A stretch of 64,000 bases of DNA from Myxococcota bacterium (GCA_023150875.1 JAKLKC010000004.1:118509-182508), one strand, 5' to 3'; counted from the stretch's first letter, positions 1 through 8,490 are shown. Notes: generated from the letters alone by a model not told the origin. Numbers and translations: made by a program.

Positions 1-1004
1 TCGATGAAGACCTGCCGCGCCTGGCGGGGTCCGGCCTGGGCGAGGAGGACGGTCACCTTCCCGTAGGCGGCGGCCCGGGCCACCCCCTCGGGCCGGCCGT
101 CGGCGAAGCGGGCCAGGGCCAGGGGGGGCTGACCCGGCTCCCACCACCACAGGGCGCCGCTCGCGCTCCCGTCGGCGGGGGCCGATCCCACCAGGAAGCT
201 GTGGTCGTCGTAGGCGTCCAGGGAGACGATCCCCTCTCCCCCGAGGTCCAGCTCTCCGTAGGGAGAGACGGCGGGGGCCCCGCCGGCGACGGACACCTTG
301 GCCACCACCGCCTTCCCGCCGTGGAGGGGCGAGAGGAGGCCGACCAGCAGGTCCCCGCCGGCGCGGGTGGCGAGCCCCCCCAGGTCCAGCGCGGCGACCC
401 TGGGCGGGGGCGGGGGCGGGGGCGGGGGCGGAGGCTCGGGCGCGGGGGGCGCGGTCCCCACCTCCCCGGCCGCCGGCGGGGCCTCGGGAGGCAGCGGGGG
501 AGGAGGGGGAGGAGGAGGCGCCGCCAGGGGCAGGCCCAGGTCCGGCGCCGCGGCGGCGAAGGCGTCGTCCAAGGGGATGCCCGGCGAGAGGGTCCCCCCC
601 TCGAACCCCGCTCCGGGGGGGGCGTAGTCGAAGAGGAGCCAGGCGCCCTCGGGGACCTCCTCGCCCCCGGCCAGCCCCCGCCCGACGACGAAGGCCCGCC
701 CGGGCTTCCATGCGACCCCGGTGACGCCCCGGGCGGGGGACGCCCCGGGCAGGTCCACCCCGCCGTCCAGGGACAGATCGGCACCCATGCGCAGGAGCTG
801 GGGGGAGGGGAGTACGTTGACCTGCAGCAGGCCGGTGCCGTCCCACGCGGCGCCCCCCGGATCCCCGTAGACGCCCAGGGCCGGGGGATCGGCCAGAGTG
901 GGGGGCTCGGGTCCGGTCCCAGCGGCGGCCAGCAGGGGGCTGGTCAACGCCGCGGCCCAGAGCCCAGCGAGGGGGCGCGGAACGCGCCCGTGGGTTCCCT
1001 TCAC
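1..1004 (-). CDS. Proline-rich exported hypothetical protein (3' end cut off by window)
   Basis: The protein is not recognised as a known family. The reading frame begins at a GTG (1004-1002) and stays open to base 1, so the C-terminus lies outside the window. The N-terminus has a basic start and a hydrophobic stretch (about residues 8-28) like a signal peptide. After about 120 residues come two proline runs encoded by GGGGGC-type repeats. The following segment has short repeated blocks with Trp-rich turns (ALWWWEPG), suggestive of a beta-propeller or beta-sandwich. I chose this frame over the two other open frames because it has normal residue composition and G/C third positions. It lies 80 bases downstream of the rlmI-like gene and is probably the last gene of that minus-strand operon. 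Confidence 0.6.
   Translation of the reverse strand, partial: MKGTHGRVPRPLAGLWAAALTSPLLAAAGTGPEPPTLADPPALGVYGDPGGAAWDGTGLLQVNVLPSPQLLRMGADLSLDGGVDLPGASPARGVTGVAWKPGRAFVVGRGLAGGEEVPEGAWLLFDYAPPGAGFEGGTLSPGIPLDDAFAAAAPDLGLPLAAPPPPPPPPLPPEAPPAAGEVGTAPPAPEPPPPPPPPPPPRVAALDLGGLATRAGGDLLVGLLSPLHGGKAVVAKVSVAGGAPAVSPYGELDLGGEGIVSLDAYDDHSFLVGSAPADGSASGALWWWEPGQPPLALARFADGRPEGVARAAAYGKVTVLLAQAGPRQARQVFI
403..431. repeat. GGGGGC hexanucleotide repeat, G-quadruplex-prone
   Basis: About four perfect CGGGGG units (405-428) with partial units on both sides lie inside the first gene, where the minus strand reads as a proline run. Four or more G-runs with one-base spacers on the plus strand fit a G-quadruplex motif. 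The unit length of six keeps the frame if repeats are gained or lost. Confidence 0.6.
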
Positions 1005-1084
1005 GATTCAGGCCTCCAGGCGGTCTCCGGGCGTCCGTCGCCCGGCTCCTCGCCTCGCCTCGACCCATCCCCGGCACCGGACGG

Positions 1085-2266
1085 TCACGACGGTGACCCC
1101 CGGACCACGAACGCGAGGCACTTCAGATAAGCGGATCCGGGGTGCCGGGGCAAGATCGGGTGGTCCGCGGACTGCCCGCCCCGGTAGATCCGGAGGACCT
1201 CCCGCCCCTGGCGATGGGCGGCGATGGCGACGATCTCCTCCAGCGTGGCCTCGTCGAGGTTGTGGGAGCACGAGGCCGTCACCAGCACCCCGCCGTCGAC
1301 CACCGCCCGCAGCGCGAGCTGGTTCAGGTGGTGGTAGCGGGCCGTGCCCTCGTCCAGGTGGCGCCGGCTCTTCACGAAGGCGGGCGGATCGCAGATCACC
1401 ACGTCGAAGGCCCCCCCACCCTCCCTCAGCCACTCGAAGACGTCGGCGCGCACCGCACGCACGGCGCCCCCCAGGCCGTTCCGCGAGGCGTTCCCCGCCG
1501 CCCGGGCGCTGGCGTCGGCGGAGCTGTCCACGGTGACCGCCTCCCGGGCCCCCTCCCCCGCCGCACGCACCGCCCACTGCCCCACGTACCCGAACAGGTC
1601 CAGCACCCGCCTCTCCGGGAACCAGGGCAGGCAGCGCTCGCGGTTGTCCCGCATGTCCAGGAACAGGCCGGTCTTCTGGCCCGTCCACGGGGAGAAGGCG
1701 AAGCTCAGCCCCCCCTCCTCCACCAGGGCCTCCCCGGGGACCTCGCCGAAGCCGATCTCCACCCGCCGGGTCAGCCCCTCCGCCTCCCGCGCCGAGGAGT
1801 CGGCCCGCACCAGGGCCGCCCCGATCCCCGGAGTTCCCCGCAGGGCCTCCAGCACGTCCCCCAGGACCCGCTCGGACCAGGCGGAGTTGGGCTGGACCAC
1901 GGCGAGGGGGCCGTAGCGGTCCACCACCAGCCCCGGCAGCCCGTCGGCCTCGCCGTGGACCAGCCGGAACGCCTCCCTCCCCGGCACCGCCACCCCCCGC
2001 GCCGCCAGCGCCCGGCCGAGGCGACGGCGCACGAAGGCCCCGTCCACCACCTCCCCGTCCCGTCGGGACAGGATCCTCCCGGCGATGGGGGCGTGGGGGT
2101 GGTAGGCGGCGGTGGCGACGAACGCGCCCCGGGAGTCCACCACCCGAACCGCCTCCCCCGGATCCGGGAGCACCGACGGCCGCTCGACCTCTTCGCCGTA
2201 GATCCACAGGTGGCCGCCCCGCGCCCGGCGCTCGGCTCCCCGCTTCAGGCGGATGGTGGCGACCAC
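1085..2266 (-). CDS. rlmI: Class I SAM-dependent rRNA methyltransferase, RlmI family
   Basis: The 393-residue protein fits the RlmI/YccW family, which methylates a cytosine (C5) of 23S rRNA. Residues 1-75 form a PUA-like RNA-binding domain (GHLWIYGEEVE). A central domain follows, then a Rossmann methyltransferase: VLDLFGYVGQWAV is the SAM-binding motif I, CDPPAFVKSRR is the motif IV DPP loop, and TASCSHNLD carries the conserved C-terminal cysteine motif. Length matches the family. It starts 7 bases after the upstream exported protein and is presumably co-transcribed with the zinc-ribbon gene. Exact target specificity (RlmI or a close paralogue) is inferred from overall similarity only. Confidence 0.85.
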   Translation of the reverse strand: MVATIRLKRGAERRARGGHLWIYGEEVERPSVLPDPGEAVRVVDSRGAFVATAAYHPHAPIAGRILSRRDGEVVDGAFVRRRLGRALAARGVAVPGREAFRLVHGEADGLPGLVVDRYGPLAVVQPNSAWSERVLGDVLEALRGTPGIGAALVRADSSAREAEGLTRRVEIGFGEVPGEALVEEGGLSFAFSPWTGQKTGLFLDMRDNRERCLPWFPERRVLDLFGYVGQWAVRAAGEGAREAVTVDSSADASARAAGNASRNGLGGAVRAVRADVFEWLREGGGAFDVVICDPPAFVKSRRHLDEGTARYHHLNQLALRAVVDGGVLVTASCSHNLDEATLEEIVAIAAHRQGREVLRIYRGGQSADHPILPRHPGSAYLKCLAFVVRGSPS

Positions 2267-2273
2267 GGGCCGA

Positions 2274-3023
2274 TCAGCGCCGGCGGGCGGGGACCGCCCC
2301 GGGATCGCCGATGGCGGGGTTCCCCAGGTCGGCGAGGAGGCGCGCCAGCAGCTCGGCGCCTCCGGGGCCGGCCTCGAAGCAGGAGGTGATGGCGTCGCCG
2401 TGGTACCCGGCGAGCCAGTGGGCGGCGCACTGCATCTCGCCGACGGCGTCGGCGGGGAGGGCCCGGCGCACGTCGGCCAGGCGCCCCGCGAGCACCGCCC
2501 TCTCGTCGTCGCCGGGCACCACGAACGCGCCCTTGGCCTCGGGGCCCGCGCTCCCGCCCACCACCGCCTGGACCACCACGGCGTGATCGCCCGGGTCCAG
2601 CAGGAAGCGGGGGCGCAGCGAGAGGGTGTCCGACGCCACCGTCTCGGAGAGCACCGGGGCCCCGGAACGGGTGATCCGCACCCGGTAGGCGGTGGCGCCG
2701 GGGGCGGCGGTCCAGCGGACCACCGGGCGCTTGTCGTAGACCCGATCGGGAGTAAAGCCGGTCTGGACGGGGAGGACCACGGCGAACGAGGCGCCGTCCG
2801 AGGCGGCGGCGGCCGGAGCCGGGGCGGACTTCTTCTCGGCCAGGAAGGCGGTGATCCGCTCCATGGAGATCGACTCGTCGAACGCGGTCACCGCGGGGGG
2901 GACGGGGCCGCGGGGGAAGGACTCCCCCCCGGCGTGGCCCGGCGCGAGGACCGGGGCGATCAGGGCGGCGCCGAGGACCAGGGCGCGGAGCCGGGGGCGA
3001 GGAGGGGGGCGGAGGCGGGTCAC
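2274..3023 (-). CDS. Exported hypothetical protein with fibronectin-III-like segment
   Basis: The 249-residue protein has an Arg-rich N-terminus followed by a hydrophobic segment ending in PGHAGG (about residues 13-33), a probable signal peptide. Residues about 90-165 resemble a fibronectin-type III repeat (VVRWTAAPGATAYRVRITR, then a LDPGDHAVVVQAV strand). The C-terminal third is alpha-helical and contains two cysteines (MQCAAHW, TSCFEA). Its ATG overlaps the stop of the upstream zinc-ribbon gene by four bases (ATGA), so translation is probably coupled. No enzymatic motif is visible. A role at the cell envelope is only inferred from the signal peptide. Confidence 0.6.
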   Translation of the reverse strand: MTRLRPPPRPRLRALVLGAALIAPVLAPGHAGGESFPRGPVPPAVTAFDESISMERITAFLAEKKSAPAPAAAASDGASFAVVLPVQTGFTPDRVYDKRPVVRWTAAPGATAYRVRITRSGAPVLSETVASDTLSLRPRFLLDPGDHAVVVQAVVGGSAGPEAKGAFVVPGDDERAVLAGRLADVRRALPADAVGEMQCAAHWLAGYHGDAITSCFEAGPGGAELLARLLADLGNPAIGDPGAVPARRR

Positions 3024-4093
3024 GGGGCATCTCCAGGAAGGGAGGGAGTGGGGGCGGGCACCGGGGCGGCGCTCCGCGCGCAGAGGTCCAGCAGCATGCC
3101 GTACTCGGTGAAGGCGACCTCCTCGCCCCTCCCCGCCCCCGCGTCGGCCTCGTCGGTCGGCGGGGGGCGTTCGGGCGAGACTTGGGCGACTTTACGGAAC
3201 GACTTGTCGATGGGGAAGTCCCCCAGCACCGCCTGGAGGCGCGCCACCAGCACGTTGAGGTTGTGCCAGGCGCTGATCCCCCTCTCCGGTCCCAGGCACC
3301 CGTAGTCGAAGGAGTCGGCGCGGATCCTCAAGAACGGCGGGCCCCCCGCGATGTGGAGGTCGGCGAGCCAGTAGGGCGTCTGGATGTCCGCGAAGGCGCG
3401 GGGCTCGATCTGGGTGCTCCGGGTGAACAGCGGCCCCTTGACCTCCCGGGTCTGGGGGCCCGCCGGGGGAGGGCGGATCTCCCCCAGCACCACCCGCGAG
3501 ACGGCTCCCGCGGAGACCTCCACCGGCTGCCCGCCGGAGTCCAGGAGGACCCGGTGGAGGCCGATCCTGCAGGAGTCCACGCCGCGGGGGGAGGCGTAGG
3601 GCGCCACCCCCTCGGGGGTGAGCAGGACGGTCCGGATCCCCCGCTCCGCCAGCCGCTCCGCCCTGGCGCGGGCGTCGGCGGCGTCGGCGACCTCCCGGAG
3701 GAGGCAGGGGACGTCCCGCTGGAGCAGCAGCGTCGCGGTGTAGGCGTCGATGCCCAGGGTCTCGAAGAGGCGGACCTTCAGCCACGGGAGCGACCGCCCG
3801 TAGGCGGGATCGGGGACCAGCACCAGGCGAGCCGCCGCCCGCCGCCTCCCGAAGGGTCCGAGCCCCCGGAGCAGGTCCGGGACGGCGGGAGGGGGCGGGG
3901 GGGCCTGGGGAGCGGGGAACGGAGAACCGGGCGAGGGCGCGCCGCCCCCCTCCCGCCGCGTCTCGGCCTCGGGCGCACCGCCGGACGCCTCGGGATCGGC
4001 GCTCGGGAGGGGGGCGCCGCAGTAAAGGCAGCGGGGGCGGGGGCCGTTCGGCCGCTGGCAGCTCGGGCAGGAGATCAACCTCGGGGTCCCCAT
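3020..4093 (-). CDS. N-terminal zinc-ribbon protein of unknown function
   Basis: The 357-residue protein opens with a four-cysteine zinc ribbon (CPSCQRPNGPRPRCLYCGAP, about residues 9-28), then a proline-rich linker to about residue 75, then a globular region with no family I recognise. The first methionine that places the ribbon at the N-terminus is at 4093. Longer upstream extensions of the frame would run through the divergent pseudouridine synthase and are unlikely. The start codon shares a CATG with the plus-strand start at 4092. It is the first gene of a tight minus-strand operon with the exported protein and the RlmI-like enzyme. An RNA- or protein-binding role is possible but unproven. 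Confidence 0.65.
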   Translation of the reverse strand: MGTPRLISCPSCQRPNGPRPRCLYCGAPLPSADPEASGGAPEAETRREGGGAPSPGSPFPAPQAPPPPPAVPDLLRGLGPFGRRRAAARLVLVPDPAYGRSLPWLKVRLFETLGIDAYTATLLLQRDVPCLLREVADAADARARAERLAERGIRTVLLTPEGVAPYASPRGVDSCRIGLHRVLLDSGGQPVEVSAGAVSRVVLGEIRPPPAGPQTREVKGPLFTRSTQIEPRAFADIQTPYWLADLHIAGGPPFLRIRADSFDYGCLGPERGISAWHNLNVLVARLQAVLGDFPIDKSFRKVAQVSPERPPPTDEADAGAGRGEEVAFTEYGMLLDLCARSAAPVPAPTPSLPGDAP

Positions 4094-5009
4094 GGCCGCC
4101 CCTCGGGACGGGATGCGCGCGGATCGAGAGATGATAGCCGCTTCCCGGGCCGACCCGACCTTGCGGGAGGGAGAGGCGCGCCCGAGAGTACCCCCCTGCC
4201 ACCGTGTTCCCCAGGAGGGCGAGGCGCTGACGATCTGGCTGGCTCGACGGGACGAGGACCTCGCGGGAGAGCTGCCCCCGCTCCGGGTGCTGCACGAGGA
4301 TCCCTGGCTCATCGCCGTGGACAAGCCCGCGGGGCTGCTCGCCCATCCCGTGCGCTTCGACCGGCGGGTCTCGGTGGTCACCCTGGTCCGGAGCCGCTTC
4401 GAGGCCGAGGGAAGCGACGTGCGCCCCACCCTGTCCCACCGCCTCGACCGGGAGACCTCCGGGGTGCTGCTGCTGGCCAAGGACGCCCGCACCGATCGCC
4501 TGGTGAAGAGGGCCTTCGAGACCCGCCAGGTCGAGAAGTCCTACCTGGCCGTGGTGCGCGGCGCACCCGACTGGGAGGAGCTCGACCTCGACGCCCCCGT
4601 AGGCAAGGCGCCGGACTCGGAGATCGGGCTCAAGCAGGCGGTGGTGCGGGGGGGGCAGCCGGCACGCACCCGGTTCCGGGTGGAGGAGAGGGCCCGGGGC
4701 TGCGCCCTGGTGCGGGCCTGGCCCCACACCGGCCGGATGCACCAGATCCGCGTCCACCTGGATCACCTCGGCCTGCCCCTGGTGGGGGACAAGGTCTACG
4801 GCCGCCCCGCCGCCTGCTTCCTGGACTTCCTCGAACGGGGGCTCAGCGACGAGTGGCTCTCCGAGCTGGAGCTGCCCCGCCACGCCCTCCACGCCGCCGG
4901 GATCGCCTTGCGGCACCCCGAGACCGGCGAGCCCCTCGCCCTCGAGTCGCCCCTGCCCGCGGACCTGCGGAGCTTCCTCGACGGGCGCACGGAGATCGCG
5001 GCCCCATGA
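4092..5009 (+). CDS. RluA-family pseudouridine synthase
   Basis: This enzyme isomerises specific uridines in rRNA or tRNA to pseudouridine. The catalytic domain starts at LPPLRVLHEDPWLIAVDKPAG and contains the RluA signature HRLDRETSGVLLLAKD with the catalytic Asp. HTGRMHQIRVHLDHLGLP is the C-terminal conserved block. The N-terminal region (PRVPPCHRVPQEGEALTIW) looks like only the tail of an S4 RNA-binding domain, so that domain is truncated or absent. The start is uncertain: ATG codons at 4092, 4113 and 4134 are all in frame. I give the longest, which shares a CATG with the divergent zinc-ribbon gene. The stop overlaps the next gene (ATGA). Confidence 0.85.
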   Translation: MAAPRDGMRADREMIAASRADPTLREGEARPRVPPCHRVPQEGEALTIWLARRDEDLAGELPPLRVLHEDPWLIAVDKPAGLLAHPVRFDRRVSVVTLVRSRFEAEGSDVRPTLSHRLDRETSGVLLLAKDARTDRLVKRAFETRQVEKSYLAVVRGAPDWEELDLDAPVGKAPDSEIGLKQAVVRGGQPARTRFRVEERARGCALVRAWPHTGRMHQIRVHLDHLGLPLVGDKVYGRPAACFLDFLERGLSDEWLSELELPRHALHAAGIALRHPETGEPLALESPLPADLRSFLDGRTEIAAP

Positions 5010-5713
5010 ACCGCCCCGTCCCGCCCGGCCAGCTCATCGAGCGCCTGCCGGTGTTCCCGCTGCCCCACACGGTGCTCTACCCGAACACCCTCCTCCCCCT
5101 CCACGTCTTCGAGCCGCGCTACCGCGACATGGTGCGGGACTGCACCTCCGGGGATCGCCTGCTGGCGGTGGTCCAGCTCGCCCCAGGCTGGGAGGACCGG
5201 TACCACGGATCGCCCCCGGTTCACGCCGTGGCCGGCCTCGGCCGCATCGAGAAGGAGGTCCCGCTCTCCGACGGCCGCTGGAACGTCCTGATCTGCGGCC
5301 TCGCCCGGGTCCGCCTGGACGAGGAGATCCCCTCGGACCGGGCCTACCGGACCTTCCGGGCGACGGTGCTCGCCGAGACGGAGCCCGAGGCCGCCGACGC
5401 TCCCCTGGAGCGGGACCTGGCGGCGCTGCGCCAGCTCTACCTGCAGGCGGTGGCCCGGATCCCCGGCCTCGCCGTCCACGCCGCACCCCGGGCCGCGGTC
5501 GCGGGGCCCGCCGGGGAGGTGTGCGACCGGCTGGCGGCGGCCCTCCCCCTCGCCGCCGCGGACAAGCAGCGGCTGATGGAGGCCCTGGAGGGTCGGGAGA
5601 GGGTCCGGGTGCTGACCGAGGCGGTCTCGCGCCTGGTGGAGGACGAGCCGCCCCTGGCGGGGGATGGCGACGACCTGGACGGCGACGGCGGGGGGGGCGA
5701 GCCCGCCCACTGA
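5006..5713 (+). CDS. LON N-terminal (substrate-binding) domain protein
   Basis: The 235-residue protein matches the stand-alone LON substrate-binding domain family (PUA-like fold). The hallmark is near the N-terminus: LPVFPLPHTVLYPNTLLPLH followed by VFEPRYRDMVRDC. There is no AAA+ or protease domain, so it is not a Lon protease. Related single-domain proteins are widespread, and their biochemical role is mostly undefined. An acidic, glycine-rich tail ends the protein. The start ATG overlaps the stop of the pseudouridine synthase by four bases, indicating translational coupling. It converges on the exported protein ending at 5742. Confidence 0.85.
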   Translation: MNRPVPPGQLIERLPVFPLPHTVLYPNTLLPLHVFEPRYRDMVRDCTSGDRLLAVVQLAPGWEDRYHGSPPVHAVAGLGRIEKEVPLSDGRWNVLICGLARVRLDEEIPSDRAYRTFRATVLAETEPEAADAPLERDLAALRQLYLQAVARIPGLAVHAAPRAAVAGPAGEVCDRLAAALPLAAADKQRLMEALEGRERVRVLTEAVSRLVEDEPPLAGDGDDLDGDGGGGEPAH

Positions 5714-5741
5714 GGCAGTTCCCCCCGCGCCCTGCCCCCGG

Positions 5742-6623
5742 CTACTTGCCCGCGCCCTCCCGCACCGGCGGGTAGATGTCGATGGACAGGTAGTCCTTGA
5801 GGCCGTTGGCCTCGTAGAAGCGGTTGTCGAAGTAGGTGGTGTCGTTGATGGCGAAGCTGATGTAGCCGTTGGCGGGGGCCTTGAACTCGTAGCTCCCGCC
5901 CATGGCGCGCACCTGGACCTCACCGGTCTCCTCGTCCTCGAAGCGGATCAGCAGGGCGCCGAGGGGGCACTCGGGGCACGGGAAGCCCTCGCCGGCCTGG
6001 GGCACGTCGGGGTCACCGGCCAGGTTGATCCACTTCGCGTCCTTCCCGGTGTCGTTCACCGTGTACTTGCTCTTCTGGGTGGACTCGATGAGCACCTGAT
6101 CTTCCTTGCAGACGTGGCGGCGGACCTGCCAGTCGTTCTGGATGCCCAGGTAGTCGTGGAGCTCGTACATGAGGGGGTTGGTGCACTCCCCCTTCATCGC
6201 GTCCTTGGGCGCCTTGGACAGGAAGTACTTGTAGTCGGACAGGGACATCTGCCCCCGGGCGACCTGGTTGCAGTTCTCCCAGTTGGTGCGGGAGAACGCC
6301 TCGATCTTCTCGGGGCGGCCGAGGAAGGCGATGTCGAACTCGTCGAGGAACTCCTCGCCGAAGTCCATCTCCATGCCCCTCTCGCCCCGCAGCACGCCCT
6401 TCACCGCCTCGTGGGTGGCCTGGCGGGCCTGCCGGCGGTCGATCTCCGCCAGCTTGGAGTAGTCCGGAGGGTTGTAACAGGAGATCCCGTTGCCCACCTC
6501 GACCCAGCCGACCGAAGGCGGAGGCGGAGGCTCCTCCGACTTCTTCTTCTTCTTGGCGAGGGCGGAGGTCGCGGGCAGGAGGACGACGAGGAGGACGGCG
6601 ATGGGAAGGAGGCGACGATCCAT
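5742..6623 (-). CDS. Exported protein with possible C-terminal carbohydrate-binding-like domain
   Basis: The 293-residue protein starts with a clear Sec signal peptide (MDRRLLPIAVLLVVLLPATS, cut near ALA) followed by a lysine run and prolines. The middle (about 35-190) is helical with several cysteines that could form disulfides (SCYNPPD, ENCNQ, GECTNP, VCKED, PCPEC). The last ~60 residues (GYISFAINDTTYFDNRF) weakly resemble galactose-binding-like sandwich domains. That resemblance is my inference. A strong ribosome-binding site (GAGGAG, 6 nt before ATG) and a good promoter lie just upstream, so it is probably monocistronic. No function can be assigned. Confidence 0.65.
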   Translation of the reverse strand: MDRRLLPIAVLLVVLLPATSALAKKKKKSEEPPPPPSVGWVEVGNGISCYNPPDYSKLAEIDRRQARQATHEAVKGVLRGERGMEMDFGEEFLDEFDIAFLGRPEKIEAFSRTNWENCNQVARGQMSLSDYKYFLSKAPKDAMKGECTNPLMYELHDYLGIQNDWQVRRHVCKEDQVLIESTQKSKYTVNDTGKDAKWINLAGDPDVPQAGEGFPCPECPLGALLIRFEDEETGEVQVRAMGGSYEFKAPANGYISFAINDTTYFDNRFYEANGLKDYLSIDIYPPVREGAGK

Positions 6624-6660
6624 GAGGATCTCCTCGCGGCAGGATGAAACGCGAAGCGCG

Positions 6661-6690
6661 AGGATACCGACGGGCCGGAACGCCTGTCAA
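6661..6690 (-). promoter_or_regulatory. Sigma70-type promoter of the exported protein gene
   Basis: On the minus strand TTGACA (6690-6685) is followed after 18 nt by TATCCT (6666-6661), about 38 bases before the ATG at 6623. The -35 is a perfect consensus match. Confidence 0.65.
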
Positions 6691-6728
6691 TTCGGAGGGA
6701 TCCCCGCAGGGGGGTGGATGCGGGGAGA

Positions 6729-6786
6729 CGCCCCTCGCCCCGGGGAGGGGCGAGGGGGCCCGGGGAGGACCTCGCGTCCTCCCCGG
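6729..6786 (-). terminator. Double hairpin downstream of atpE
   Basis: An 11-bp perfect stem with a 5-nt loop occupies 6760-6786, beginning 15 bases after the atpE stop. A second 8-bp stem lies at 6729-6752. There is no T-run, so the pair may act as a Rho-assisted terminator or an mRNA 3'-end stabiliser rather than a classical intrinsic terminator. Confidence 0.5.
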
Positions 6787-6801
6787 ACCGGGCCGGTGGG
6801 C

Positions 6802-7128
6802 TCAGATCTTGCCCTGGAGGAGGAACGCGATGACCAGGCCGTAGATCACCAGGGACTCGATGAGGGCCAGGCCGACGATCATCGGGGTGAAGATCTTGTC
6901 GCTGGCCGAGGGGTTCCGGGCGATCCCCTCCAGGGCCGCGGCGGCCGCCCGCCCCTGGCCGAAGCCGCCCCCCAGGGCGGAGAGGCCGATGGCGATGCCG
7001 GCGGCGATCGCCACCCATCCCTTGTAGTCGTTGGCGCTCCCGTCCTGGGCGAAGGCCAGGCCGGGGAGCAGGGTGAACACCGTGGCGGTGAAGGCAATCC
7101 TCGCCCGCGAGATCTTCTGCATCATCAT
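6802..7128 (-). CDS. atpE: F0F1 ATP synthase subunit c
   Basis: This subunit forms the c-ring of the F0 rotor. The 108-residue protein has an N-terminal signal-like hydrophobic segment ending in GLAFA (residues 11-27), as in many deltaproteobacterial c subunits. Two transmembrane hairpin helices follow (about 37-65 and 79-105). The ion-binding carboxylate is Glu91 in [11 protein letters not shown], and Gln58 lies in helix 1 (FGQGRA). Gln58, Glu91, Ser92 and Tyr96 coincide with the sodium-ligand positions of Ilyobacter c (Q32, E65, S66, Y70). The first of three tandem ATGs is taken as start because an AGGAGG site lies 6 nt upstream. It is the third gene of an atpI-atpB-atpE operon; F1 genes are not adjacent. 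Confidence 0.95.
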   Translation of the reverse strand: MMMQKISRARIAFTATVFTLLPGLAFAQDGSANDYKGWVAIAAGIAIGLSALGGGFGQGRAAAAALEGIARNPSASDKIFTPMIVGLALIESLVIYGLVIAFLLQGKI

Positions 7129-7163
7129 CCGGTACCTCCTCTGCTCTCCCGTCCGCTCGAAGC

Positions 7164-7913
7164 TCAGTGCTCCGCGTGGGCCGCGGCCAGGGAGATGTAG
7201 ATGGTCGAGAGCAGGCTGAACACGAACGCCTGGACCAGGCTGACGAACAACCCGAGGGCGAGGAAGACCACCGGCAGACCGAACGCCAGGACCTTCGAGG
7301 TCGCCCCGGGGAGCTGGTTGAGGAAGATGTCGAGGACGGTGTGGTCCCCGAACATGTTGCCGTAGAGGCGGATGGAGAGGGAGGCGGGCCGGGACAAGTG
7401 GCCGATCACCTCGATGACGAACATCAGCGGCGCCAGCCACAGGACAGGGCCGAAGAAGTGCTTCACGTAGGTGAAGCCGTGACGCATCAGCCCGGTCAGG
7501 TTGTAGACCAGGAAGATCGAGAGCGCCACCCCGATGTTGGTGTTGATGTCCGAGGTGGGGGGGGAGAAGCCGGGGAAGAGGCCCAGCAGGTTGCAGAAGA
7601 GGACGTAGGCGAAGACGCCGGCGATGAGCGGGAAGAAGCGGCCGGCGTCGTGGCCGAGGTTGCGCCGGCACAGGCCGAGGATGGAGTCGGCGAAGAGCTC
7701 GAAGGCGTTGCGGAAGCTGAGCCGGTCGTCGGGGACGAGGGCGTCGTCCTTGCAGTCCAGCAGGCGCGGCAGGGCGAGGCGTGCCAGGGCGGCCATCCCC
7801 AGCAGCACCACCACCGCCACCATGGACAGGTAGAAGGACGTGTACTTCGCCGGGAGCCCCTCCAGGAGGGCGAACCAGGTGAACGCGTTCTCGGAGGCGA
7901 TGGTGCCGTTCAT
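7164..7913 (-). CDS. atpB: F0F1 ATP synthase subunit a
   Basis: The 249-residue integral membrane protein provides the stator half-channels for ion flow past the c-ring. Five to six transmembrane segments are visible. The essential arginine lies in [18 protein letters not shown]. The N-terminal [10 protein letters not shown] and the C-terminal [15 protein letters not shown] helix, including the conserved Gln, are typical. A His-rich tail (AAAHAEH) ends the protein. It lies 9 bases after atpI and 35 before atpE, on the operon read from the promoter at 8470. Confidence 0.95.
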   Translation of the reverse strand: MNGTIASENAFTWFALLEGLPAKYTSFYLSMVAVVVLLGMAALARLALPRLLDCKDDALVPDDRLSFRNAFELFADSILGLCRRNLGHDAGRFFPLIAGVFAYVLFCNLLGLFPGFSPPTSDINTNIGVALSIFLVYNLTGLMRHGFTYVKHFFGPVLWLAPLMFVIEVIGHLSRPASLSIRLYGNMFGDHTVLDIFLNQLPGATSKVLAFGLPVVFLALGLFVSLVQAFVFSLLSTIYISLAAAHAEH

Positions 7914-7922
7914 CGGGTGTTC

Positions 7923-8354
7923 CTAGGAGAAGAGGTCGACGGTCCCGTGGAGGATCACCGCGGGGAGGACCAGCGACAGGCCGATCAGGAGGCCCGGCAC
8001 GTCGAGGTGGAAGACCCAGAGGAAGAGGGCCACGCAGCCGGCCAGCACGCCGTACTTCACTCCGAGCCGGACCATGAGCGCCCCGGTACCCCCCGAGGGC
8101 CCGCGGACCACCCGCAGGGCGATGCGGGCGAGGAGCCAGAAGTTCACGAAGCTGAGCGCGCCGCCCGCGAGCAGCCCCGTCGCCAGCCCGGGCCTTCCCG
8201 CGGCGAAGCCCACGGCGGTCCCCGCCACCGTCAGCAGCGCGATCAGGGCCCCGATCCGCCTGGGCCCCCGCATGATCTCCCCCACGGGGGGCGGGGTTCC
8301 GGTGGCATCGGCGGGAGCCCCGGAGAGGGGACTGGACGTCGACGTGAAGCTCAC
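7923..8354 (-). CDS. atpI: ATP synthase protein I-like membrane protein
   Basis: The 143-residue protein has four predicted transmembrane helices (about 34-50, 57-78, 95-115, 119-137) after a polar N-terminal region of about 28 residues. Position at the head of the atpB-atpE operon and the helix layout fit the AtpI/UncI family, which assists c-ring assembly in several bacteria. Sequence conservation in this family is low, so the assignment rests mostly on synteny. An internal ATG (MRGPRRIG, residue 28) is an alternative start that would trim the polar segment. A consensus promoter lies about 90 bases upstream. Confidence 0.7.
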   Translation of the reverse strand: MSFTSTSSPLSGAPADATGTPPPVGEIMRGPRRIGALIALLTVAGTAVGFAAGRPGLATGLLAGGALSFVNFWLLARIALRVVRGPSGGTGALMVRLGVKYGVLAGCVALFLWVFHLDVPGLLIGLSLVLPAVILHGTVDLFS

Positions 8355-8441
8355 GGAAGCGGGGTCCAGGGAGAGGTGGCGACCGCGCCCCGGGGCCGGG
8401 CTCCGGTGCGTCGCGGTCGTACGGGTCGCAAGGGTGGCGGG

Positions 8442-8470
8442 CTTATATCAGGGGAGACCACCCCTGTCAA
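8442..8470 (-). promoter_or_regulatory. Promoter of the atpI-atpB-atpE operon
   Basis: On the minus strand TTGACA (8470-8465) and TATAAG (8447-8442) are separated by 17 nt. The spacer itself contains a GGGG/CCCC inverted repeat. It lies between the hemL stop (8491) and atpI. Confidence 0.7.
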
Positions 8471-8490
8471 ACGGGCTTGGCCCCGCCTCC

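Noticed and set aside
53..784. 243-codon minus-strand frame at the window start
   Set aside because: It overlaps the frame running from 1004 to 1 and has Pro/Arg/Ser-rich low-complexity sequence, while the other frame has a signal peptide and normal composition.
3182..5713. 843-codon plus-strand frame
   Set aside because: Its first 608 codons are antisense or off-frame to the zinc-ribbon and pseudouridine synthase genes. Only the end from 5006 is a real gene (LON domain).
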